Assembly (NCBI RefSeq): GCF_011390875.1
Contig: NZ_JAABRP010000031.1
Location: forward strand, 1-34,261
Length of the DNA stretch: 34,261 nucleotides
Source: Thiocapsa sp.
GTDB lineage: Bacteria; Pseudomonadota; Gammaproteobacteria; Chromatiales; Chromatiaceae
Direction of reading: 5' to 3'
In this document: positions 24,742 through 31,771 of the stretch, in pieces
How the letters are laid out: each line of letters begins with the position of its first letter
How positions within the stretch are numbered: the stretch's first letter is position 1
The notes under the pieces: model-generated
What the model was told of the DNA's origin: nothing
What the model saw: the letters and a program-made list of their open reading frames with translations, nothing else
Databases searched by the model: none
Made by a program: the position numbers and the translations under genes

Positions 24742-24911
24742 GCTTTTGACTCCGTTGAGGTCTGCCGATCCTTTAGCGGGGCCCGGGCTCTCGAATCCGG
24801 GCTGATCAACTGCGGGCTGGTCAGCTCCGGAGCGGTTGACCCCGGACTGACAGCCGCAGCGGCGCAGAGGGCGCCGGCTGCGGCAAGGAAGCGGAAGCCC
24901 CCTGACCTCAA
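24738..24911 (-). CDS. Possible 57-codon secreted peptide, overlapping both neighbours
   Basis: TTG 24911 overlaps the MscS stop (TTGA) and the TGA (24738-24740) overlaps the hydrolase ATG (ATGA). The product starts MRSGGFRFLAAAGALCAAAA, resembling a signal peptide, followed by a short Pro/Ser/Thr tail with a five-residue repeat (TAPEL, TSPQL, ISPDS) arising from a 15-bp repeat. It has no SD and no recognised family. The tight double overlap supports it; the non-ATG start and low complexity argue against. Confidence 0.35.
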   Translation of the reverse strand: MRSGGFRFLAAAGALCAAAAVSPGSTAPELTSPQLISPDSRARAPLKDRQTSTESKA

Positions 24912-27595
24912 GCCGACGCCCGGCCAAGCTCGCCCGGGGGGCGGCGCACGATCAGCTCCTGAGTCGGATAGGCGAACTGGATGCCTTCCTCTTGGAACTT
25001 GCGATAAATCGCGAGGTTGATGGCCTGTTGGATGTCCATGTAGAGCGTGAAATCCGCACCGATGACATAGTAGACCACCTCGAAGTCCAACGAAAAATCA
25101 CCGTAGGCGGCGAAGTGGGCACGATCGAAACGGGTGAACCGCTGAGCCCGGACGATCTCCTCGATCATCTTCGGGATGCGCTCGAGCCGATCCGGCGGGG
25201 TCTGGTAGACGACGCCCAGCTTAAAGACCACGCGACGCTCGCGCATGTGCTTGTAGTTGCGCAACGTGCTGTTGAGCAGATTGGTGTTGGACATGACCAC
25301 CATCTCGCCCGAGATGCTGCGTATGCGCGTGGTCTTCACGCCGATGCTGTCGACGACGCCGAGGGTCTCGCCGGCGATGACGAAGTCTCCGACCTTGAAG
25401 GGTTTATCCAGGATAATGGCCATGGAATGGAAGACGTCGGACAGGATATTCTGGACCGCGAAGGCCACGGCGATACCGCCCACACCCAGCGCTCCGATCA
25501 GACCGGCGATCGGATACTCGAAGTGGGCCATAACCGAGACCACCACCACGATCCACACGCCGACCCGCAGAAAGAACAACAGAAGGCCGTAACCCGTGAC
25601 GGCCGAAGGGTCCTGCTGCTCCTTTTTGCTGCGCTGCCTCTGCACGAAATCGACCAGGCCCGCGGTCGCCCAGATTCCGACCTGGACGTAGATGGCGACC
25701 ACCAGGAGCGTCCACAGCCAGACCTTGAGATGACCTTGAACCAGGCCGGAGACGGTCATGGCGGCGTAGAAGGCGACGATCAGGACGAACACCTGGTTGG
25801 TATTGCGGATCAGAGCCAAAACGGCCGCACGCGCGGTCTTGCGCTCGGTCTCCGGACCCTCCACCAGCTTGGGTAGTACGGTGCGCCGCAACAGGGTGCG
25901 CAGGAAGGACACGAGTACCAGGACCAAGGTGAAGACCACTGCGCCGGTCACCAGATCGCGGGCAAAGATCCCGTGATCCTGGATGACGAAGAGCTCCGTG
26001 TTCCACCAAGACTCCAACTGAAGTTTGGCCGCGTCGAGGCGCTGATCGAGCGAGCGCTCGCTCACCAAGGGGTCGAGCTGGTCGCGCAGGCGTTGAGCAA
26101 GCGACTGCACCTGATCCTTTACGAGCAGCATTTCCCTGGCGCGCTCCTCCTGCGTCTCGAGCGCGCCCACGCGCTCGCGGATCGCCTGCTCGACCCCGGC
26201 ACCGAGATCCGCTCGGGCGAGACGGCGCGCGAGCGCGAGCTGCATGGACCGCAAGGCGTCGAGCTCGGCCTGCGCGAAGGCACTCTCGTCACTCATGTCT
26301 TTGATCAGCGCCTGTGTCTCCCGCAGCCAGGTCGGCCAGAGCGCGCTTTCCTCTCCCTGCAAAAGCGCGTACCGCCGCTCGTATAGTGTCCGCGCCGAAC
26401 CGGCGAGCCCCACCGCTTGATGCAGATACTCGACGCCTTTGCGCGCGGCGGCCAGCTCCGCTTCGCGCGTGAGCACCTGCTCCTGTGCGCGATCGCGATC
26501 CGCGGCGTCGGAGCTCATGAGCCCCAAGCGGCGACGCGCCTGGAACAGCGCCAGCTCGGCAGCATCGCCGGCCTCCACGAGTAAGGCGATATCTGCGCGG
26601 ACCGCCTCCTCTCGGGCCTGTATCTCGCCAAGCCGTTCTTCCAATGCCTCGCGCGTGAAGACGACATCGCCGGCGACATGGGCGATCTGGGTCTGCAGCC
26701 GGACGAGCCGCGCTGCAGCCAAGGCATCCTCGCGCTCGGCCAAAGCGGCGCCGACCTGCGCGGACTGGCGCTCCTGAAGGGTCACGAGAACCGCCAGTCG
26801 GGCAACCTCCAGCTCCCGTTCGAGCGTCGCAATGTCGGGCCGTGCGGATGCCTGCCCTTCGGCCTGATCCCGGGCAACCGCAAGGCGATCTCGTGCGAGG
26901 CGTCGCTCGCGCACCGCCGCTTCATGGCTTCGATCGGCCGCGGCAACCCGCCGATCGGCCTGGCTGCGCAAACGCGCCGCGTCTTCCCGCGCGTGCTCGG
27001 CAAGGCTGCGCTTGGCCCGAAGCTCGTCCAACAATCGCAGCGGATAGGGCGGCTCGACGCCGAGGTCCAGGTCGAGCGGCTCGCTTGGCTCGGCAGCCGC
27101 CTGCGACTCGGCGAGCGCTCCATTCAACTCGCGCAGCCGCGCGGCAAGGACGGACTCGCGCTGGACCGCGGTGCGCAGCTCGCCGAGGAGGGCGATCCGC
27201 GCATCCTGCACCGGATCCTGGCTCCGTTCGGTCGAGTCGCCTCGGTCTGGATCCCGAACCTCGGCCTCGAGCTCCGAGATGCGCGCGTCGATCAGCGCCA
27301 AGAGCTCGGCATAGTCATCCGCGCTCGAGCGCGGCTCGGTAAACCCCGGCAGGCCGACATGCGCCGGATCGAAAGCGATCTCGGGTTCGTTGGGGCGTTG
27401 CGCCGGTGTCCGCTCTTCGACTTGATCGGGCGCATCGGAAAGTACCGACGTCTCGGCATCCGCTGCACCGGTAGCGACGGCGCCGGAGTGATCGAGATCG
27501 GATTGAGCGGGCCCGGACTGGGCATTGGTGATCAGTGGGGCCGTGAGAAGGACGAGGGCAAGAATCAAAAAGTGTGCGGGGCTGGCATGCGTCAA
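24908..27595 (-). CDS. Large MscS-family mechanosensitive channel
   Basis: 895 residues: signal peptide (MTHASPAHFLILALVLLTAP), a long charged, Ala/Arg/Glu-rich coiled-coil region (about 90-540), several membrane spans (about 550-740), and a C-terminal MscS module. The pore helix LGVGGIAVAFAVQNILSD and beta domain PFKVGDFVIAGETLGVV are family hallmarks. The periplasmic coiled-coil extension and size recall MscK/MscM-type (KefA-like) channels, opening under membrane tension on osmotic downshift. AGGTGA precedes ATG 27595. The gene is divergent from cytochrome b561. Confidence 0.92.
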   Translation of the reverse strand: MTHASPAHFLILALVLLTAPLITNAQSGPAQSDLDHSGAVATGAADAETSVLSDAPDQVEERTPAQRPNEPEIAFDPAHVGLPGFTEPRSSADDYAELLALIDARISELEAEVRDPDRGDSTERSQDPVQDARIALLGELRTAVQRESVLAARLRELNGALAESQAAAEPSEPLDLDLGVEPPYPLRLLDELRAKRSLAEHAREDAARLRSQADRRVAAADRSHEAAVRERRLARDRLAVARDQAEGQASARPDIATLERELEVARLAVLVTLQERQSAQVGAALAEREDALAAARLVRLQTQIAHVAGDVVFTREALEERLGEIQAREEAVRADIALLVEAGDAAELALFQARRRLGLMSSDAADRDRAQEQVLTREAELAAARKGVEYLHQAVGLAGSARTLYERRYALLQGEESALWPTWLRETQALIKDMSDESAFAQAELDALRSMQLALARRLARADLGAGVEQAIRERVGALETQEERAREMLLVKDQVQSLAQRLRDQLDPLVSERSLDQRLDAAKLQLESWWNTELFVIQDHGIFARDLVTGAVVFTLVLVLVSFLRTLLRRTVLPKLVEGPETERKTARAAVLALIRNTNQVFVLIVAFYAAMTVSGLVQGHLKVWLWTLLVVAIYVQVGIWATAGLVDFVQRQRSKKEQQDPSAVTGYGLLLFFLRVGVWIVVVVSVMAHFEYPIAGLIGALGVGGIAVAFAVQNILSDVFHSMAIILDKPFKVGDFVIAGETLGVVDSIGVKTTRIRSISGEMVVMSNTNLLNSTLRNYKHMRERRVVFKLGVVYQTPPDRLERIPKMIEEIVRAQRFTRFDRAHFAAYGDFSLDFEVVYYVIGADFTLYMDIQQAINLAIYRKFQEEGIQFAYPTQELIVRRPPGELGRASA

Positions 27596-27907
27596 ATGAT
27601 CACCTGTTCGATTTCGATAGTTGTCGCCAAGACGGCACTTCGCGACATTTTAACGTGGATCGAAGAAGCGATGCGAAGTCGGCCCTCGCTCGGTAGGCTG
27701 GCCACCTAAACACTGATGGCTCGCGACGTCCGCTCCGCGGTCACAGATGTCCCGTGACGCTCTGCCCTGCGTCCGCGGACATCACCGACACCGGTACACG
27801 ATTGCAAACCATACAAACACTATTGATACTCGCCAACTCGAACGACCCGACCGACGTTGCATGCCCCAACCCGAACGAAGACAGTCCAGACGAAAAGGAA
27901 TCATCCC
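27596..27907. other. Divergent intergenic region with a possible promoter
   Basis: This 312-bp gap separates the MscS gene and cytochrome b561. TTGCAA (27802-27807) and GATACT (27825-27830) with a 17-bp spacer form a modest sigma-70-like promoter for the plus strand, 78 bp upstream of ATG 27908. No other feature was seen. Confidence 0.5.
27802..27830 (+). promoter_or_regulatory. Possible sigma-70-type promoter of cytochrome b561
   Basis: -35 TTGCAA and -10 GATACT with 17-bp spacing; each hexamer matches the consensus at four of six positions. It is oriented toward the cytochrome b561 gene. No operator was recognised. Confidence 0.3.
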
Positions 27908-28471
27908 ATGAACGACACGCAATCCATCGAACGTTACGGCGTCATTTCCCAACTCTTTCACTGGGCCGTCGCCGGCCTGCTTTTTGCCATGCTCGGCACG
28001 AATTTCCTGCGCGAGATGGCCGAGAAAGGCTCGGACGCGCGCACCGAGTGGCTCAACCTGCATATGTCGCTCGGCATCCTGTTGTTCGTGATCGTGATCC
28101 TGCGTTTGTTCTGGACCAGGATGACGTTCCAGCCCGCGCCGCTACGCGGTCTCTGGATCACCCGCATCCTCGCCAAGGCGGCCCATGTGCTGCTGAACCT
28201 GGCTACCCTCCTGGTGCCGATCGGCGGCTATCTGCGCATCGCCTCCAAGGATGTTTCGGCGGATTTCTTCGGAACGCCGATCCCCTCGATCGTCGGCGAC
28301 ATGCCATGGCTGCACGACATCGCCAAGCTCGGACACGGGCCATACATGGAGTATTTCTTCTACGCTTTGATCAGCCTGCATATCCTGGCCGCGCTTTGGC
28401 ATCAGTATGTCCGCAAGGACGGCGCCATCGATCGGATCGTGCCTTGGGGGAAGGCGACGGCCGTGAGCTGA
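27908..28471 (+). CDS. cybB: Cytochrome b561
   Basis: 187 residues with four membrane helices. Conserved histidines for two b haems are visible: His18 (QLFHWAVAG), His52 (LNLHMSLG), His158 (LISLHILAALWHQY) and His165. The family couples superoxide or other reductants to quinone in the inner membrane. AAAGGA precedes ATG 27908 (a longer in-frame start upstream adds residues of no character). The stand-alone gene is followed by a hairpin. Confidence 0.93.
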   Translation: MNDTQSIERYGVISQLFHWAVAGLLFAMLGTNFLREMAEKGSDARTEWLNLHMSLGILLFVIVILRLFWTRMTFQPAPLRGLWITRILAKAAHVLLNLATLLVPIGGYLRIASKDVSADFFGTPIPSIVGDMPWLHDIAKLGHGPYMEYFFYALISLHILAALWHQYVRKDGAIDRIVPWGKATAVS

Positions 28472-28883
28472 GTTTTTCGGGAGACGGAGCCGGGATACTT
28501 TCGCCGGCTCCGCGCTTCTAAGCCTCCAGCTCTCAGCTCTCAGCTCTCAGCGATCGACCTTCAGTTATGGGCGGCGGTGCTCGCGGCGGGGTGCCGAGGG
28601 TGTGCACGCATGTCATGCGGTTGAGTCGGCGCAGGATAATCCGATCACCGCATCTACGACTGCCTCTGCATGCCTTCTTTTTGCCCGGGCGTGACCCGGA
28701 TCAGTCTCGCCTCGCCGACTGTTGCGGATCCGCAATTCCGACGGCAGCGGAATGGCTCACACTGACCGCGCTGGGCCGCTCGACCGAGACCTCCCTATCA
28801 ATAGATCCCGACGCCTTGCTCGATTGCGCATCCGGCCGGCCGCGCCCCCTGACCCGTTTTCGCTCAACCGAGAGACTTGATTT
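28472..28883. other. Intergenic region with hairpin and short tandem repeat
   Basis: This 412-bp gap holds a GC-rich hairpin right after the cytochrome gene and three copies of AGCTCTC (28528-28551). The remainder is not convincingly coding on either strand; reading frames here have no recognisable motifs. The promoter of the next gene must lie here but was not clear. Confidence 0.5.
28486..28511 (+). terminator. Possible terminator hairpin after cytochrome b561
   Basis: GGAGCCGG (28486-28493) and CCGGCTCC (28504-28511) form an 8-bp stem with a 10-base loop, 14 nt after the stop. It lacks a T run downstream. Confidence 0.4.
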
Positions 28884-30587
28884 ATGTCGTCGCAACCCCT
28901 GCGTATCGTCGTCATCGGCGGCTCCGCCGCTGGCCCCAAGGCCGCCGCCAAGGCTCGCCGGATGGACGAGCATGCCGAGATCACCCTGATCCAGCGCGAG
29001 CCGGATCTGTCCATGGCCTCTTGCGGCTTCCCCTACTATGTCGGCGGCACCTTCGACGACCGCAACATGCTTGTCTGCACACCGGCGGGGATCGTCCGCG
29101 ACCCGGCTTTTTACGGAAAGGCCAAGCGCATTCAAGCACTGGTGCGCACCGAGGCGACCGAGATCGACCGGGTCGCCAAAACCGTCACCTATCGGGATCT
29201 ACCGACCGGTGAGCAGTCCACCATCCCTTACGATCAACTGGTCATTGCAACGGGCGCGACGCCGCTGCGGCCCTCCGTGCCGGGCATTGAGCTCGATGGG
29301 GTCACGACGCTGCATTCGATGGCCGATGCGGATGCCCTGCGTGCGGTCCGTGACGAGAGAAAGACGACAAAGGCGGTGGTCGTCGGCGGGGGACTGATCG
29401 GGTTCGAGGTCTGCGAGGCTCTGCGGCTCGCCGGGATTCACACGACCGTGATCGAGAAGACCCGGCAGATCCTGCCCTTCCTCGACCCGGACTTGTCGAA
29501 GCTGGTCGAGAACCACGTCCGCGCGCACGGCCCGGACATCATCGTCGGCAACGGCGTGGCGGAGCTTCTGGGCGAAAACGGCAAGCTCGTCGGCGTCAAG
29601 CTCGACAACGGCACCGAGCTGCCCTGCGAGGTCGCGGTGATCGCCGTCGGGGTCAGACCCAATGTCACGCTCGCCCAAGCCGCCGGAATCGAGATCGGTT
29701 CGGTCGGAGGCATCCGTGTCAACGAATACATGCAGACCTCCGACCCGGACGTCTATGCCGTCGGCGACTGCGTCGAATGCACCTCGCTGGTCAGCGGCAA
29801 AGCGGTGCGCGCGCCCTATGGCGACCTCGCCAATCTACAGGGCCGCGTCGCCGGTCAAAACCTGGTGAAGGAGGGCAGTGCCCGCTTCCCCGGCATCATC
29901 CAGACCGGCATCTGCAAGATCTTCGACTACACGGTCGGCTTTACCGGACTCTCGGCCAAGGATGCCCGCGAGGCGGGATTCGACGACATCGAGACGGCGA
30001 TCATCTCCGGGCTCGACATCCCCGGCTACATGAGCGGCAAGCTGCTGATCAGCAAGCTGGTCGCCGATCGCAAAACCGGGCGCATCCTCGGCTTCCAATG
30101 CATCGGCCCCGGCGATGTCAGCAAGCGCGTTGCGGTCGTCGCCATGGCGATCCGCGGCAAGCTGACCGTCGAGGACATGGTGAACGCCGATCTGCCTTAT
30201 GCCCCGCCGTACTCGCTCGCCATCGATCATGTCATCAGCTCTGCTCAGGTCATGGACAACAAGCTCCAGGGTCGGATGCATGGGCTCTCCGCGAGCGAGG
30301 TCAAACAGCGCGTGGACACCGGCGCCGACTGCTTCATCCTGGATACCCGCAGCCCTCAGGAATTCGAGGAGACCCGCCTGGGCATCGGCGAGACCCTCAT
30401 CCCGCTCGGCGCATTGCGTGATCGCTTCGCCGAGCTGCCGCAGGACAAGTCCAAGGAGATCATCCTCTACTGCCGGATCTCGCTGCGCGGGTACGAAGCC
30501 GCAGCCATCCTCGACGCCCACGGCTGGCACAACGTGAAGGTCATGGAAGGCGGTGTTGTCGCTTGGCCTTACGCGAAGGAGAAGTAG
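28884..30587 (+). CDS. CoA-disulfide/persulfide reductase with C-terminal rhodanese domain
   Basis: 567 residues. The flavoprotein part has an FAD motif (IVVIGGSAAGPKAAAKAR), active Cys47 in SMASCGFPYY, an NAD-binding motif (VVVGGGLIGFEV) and the AVGDC FAD motif; a dimerisation domain follows. The C-terminal rhodanese domain (about 460-567) has its sulfur-carrying loop at Cys530 (YCRISLRG). This fusion (CoADR-RHD; also called NADH-dependent persulfide reductase) reduces CoA persulfides or polysulfides, so it likely serves sulfur metabolism or persulfide disposal. ATG 28884 is the natural start; the upstream GAGAG is a weak SD. Confidence 0.93.
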   Translation: MSSQPLRIVVIGGSAAGPKAAAKARRMDEHAEITLIQREPDLSMASCGFPYYVGGTFDDRNMLVCTPAGIVRDPAFYGKAKRIQALVRTEATEIDRVAKTVTYRDLPTGEQSTIPYDQLVIATGATPLRPSVPGIELDGVTTLHSMADADALRAVRDERKTTKAVVVGGGLIGFEVCEALRLAGIHTTVIEKTRQILPFLDPDLSKLVENHVRAHGPDIIVGNGVAELLGENGKLVGVKLDNGTELPCEVAVIAVGVRPNVTLAQAAGIEIGSVGGIRVNEYMQTSDPDVYAVGDCVECTSLVSGKAVRAPYGDLANLQGRVAGQNLVKEGSARFPGIIQTGICKIFDYTVGFTGLSAKDAREAGFDDIETAIISGLDIPGYMSGKLLISKLVADRKTGRILGFQCIGPGDVSKRVAVVAMAIRGKLTVEDMVNADLPYAPPYSLAIDHVISSAQVMDNKLQGRMHGLSASEVKQRVDTGADCFILDTRSPQEFEETRLGIGETLIPLGALRDRFAELPQDKSKEIILYCRISLRGYEAAAILDAHGWHNVKVMEGGVVAWPYAKEK

Positions 30588-30974
30588 CCATCGATTCCGG
30601 CGCGATACAAGGGGCGACTTTCATCGCCCCACACGACTTGAAGTAGGCCATCTCGTTGCCTCGTTGCGTACGATTTTGAGTACAAGTACGAGACGCAGTC
30701 TCATCGGTCCTTGTCCGCATGCGCACGTGGTGGCACATTAGATCCATGAGCTCCAGTGTTGCCCTTTACGAAGCTTGGCCGCCGCGCCGGACGAGCGTAC
30801 CCGCGCACCTGTGATCGCCGAGGCGTTCGAGCGACTGTAGCGCTATCCGCACCTTCCGCATCTCGCCACCCAAGGCCACCTGCGCAAATACGAACGACGT
30901 CTGCACAAGGAGGTCGAGAAGACTCGCGCCGAGGGCAGGGGACAACGATCGATCAACAGGAGTCCGAAACACGC
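30588..30974. other. Intergenic region with hairpin and a possible gene relic
   Basis: This 387-bp gap starts with a short hairpin. From about 30763 to 30960, one plus-strand frame has GC-rich codons with a coding look (VIAEAFERL, then TAG at 30838-30840, then HLRKYERRLHKEVEK), but it lacks a credible start and is interrupted, so it may be a decayed gene. I do not recognise a family. Confidence 0.35.
30611..30630 (+). terminator. Possible terminator hairpin after the CoADR gene
   Basis: GGGGCGA (30611-30617), loop CTTTCA and TCGCCCC (30624-30630) make a strong 7-bp stem, 23 nt after the stop. No T run follows. Confidence 0.45.
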
Positions 30975-31616
30975 ATGGCCGCAGAGCTTTCGCATCAAGA
31001 CCTTTCAGCCATGCTCGCCGAGCGACTCGGCGCCACCGCAGCCCTCGTGGAGGCCGTCCGGGGCGACGCCGAACTGCTTGCCGCCACGGTCGAGGCCGCG
31101 GTGCGCACCGCCGAGTCCATCCGCAACGGCGGCACGCTCTTCATCTGCGGCAACGGCGGCAGCGCCGGCGAGGCCACCCACCTCAGCGGCGAGCTGATCG
31201 GCCCCTTCCTGAACAAGACCCGCCGTCCGATCCCGGCCGTTGCCTTGGGCTTCGACACCAGCGCATTGACCGCAGTCGCCAACGACTTCTCCTTCGCCGA
31301 GATCTTCTCGCGCCCGCTCACCGCACTGGCCCGGCCCGGCGACGTGCTCTGGGCGCTCTCCACCAGCGGTCGATCGCCCAATATCGTCCGGGTTCTCGAG
31401 GCCGCTGCCGAGCGTCGGGTTCTGAGCGTGCTCCTGACCGGTGCACGACATGCCGATCTTATTGCGCCGACGGATCTCCTACTGTCGGTTCCGTCCCGCG
31501 AGACGCCTAGGATCCAGGAGATTCATTTGGTGCTCGGGCATTTTTTGTGCGAGGCCGTCGAGGCGCAAGTTGAGGCTCCCGTCACAAGACCGCTCAATGA
31601 GGTCGTCAGCCGCTGA
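30975..31616 (+). CDS. gmhA: SIS-domain sugar-phosphate isomerase, GmhA-like
   Basis: 213 residues with one SIS domain. FICGNGGSAGEATHLSGEL is the phosphosugar loop, NDFSFAEIFSRPL and LWALSTSGRSPNI are diagnostic of sedoheptulose-7-phosphate isomerase (GmhA), and the C-terminal RIQEIHLVLGH carries the catalytic His region. GmhA makes D-glycero-D-manno-heptose 7-phosphate for lipopolysaccharide core. The start is ATG 30975 with AGGAG upstream; a longer frame from 30756 runs over the gap and is not family-like. No other heptose genes are in view. Confidence 0.9.
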   Translation: MAAELSHQDLSAMLAERLGATAALVEAVRGDAELLAATVEAAVRTAESIRNGGTLFICGNGGSAGEATHLSGELIGPFLNKTRRPIPAVALGFDTSALTAVANDFSFAEIFSRPLTALARPGDVLWALSTSGRSPNIVRVLEAAAERRVLSVLLTGARHADLIAPTDLLLSVPSRETPRIQEIHLVLGHFLCEAVEAQVEAPVTRPLNEVVSR

Positions 31617-31771
31617 CGATAGGATGGACAGTTAGGCGGGTGCGAGGCATCCTAGTTTCGGGAGCTATGTCGATCAGGCATTGGACACGTATATGTTGTC
31701 GCTGGACGCCTCTTTCGGAGGCGAATCCAGACTCCTGAATCTCTCCGATATGGAATCTAGAGGGTAAGAAG

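Noticed and set aside
28528-28551. AGCTCTC triplet as a regulator operator
   Set aside because: The 9-10-base periodicity is not regular and it lies after the cytochrome b561 hairpin, far from a start; it is probably a simple repeat.
31620-31654. TAGGATG...CATCCTA hairpin after gmhA
   Set aside because: The stem is 7 bp with a 21-base loop and no T run, too weak to call a terminator.
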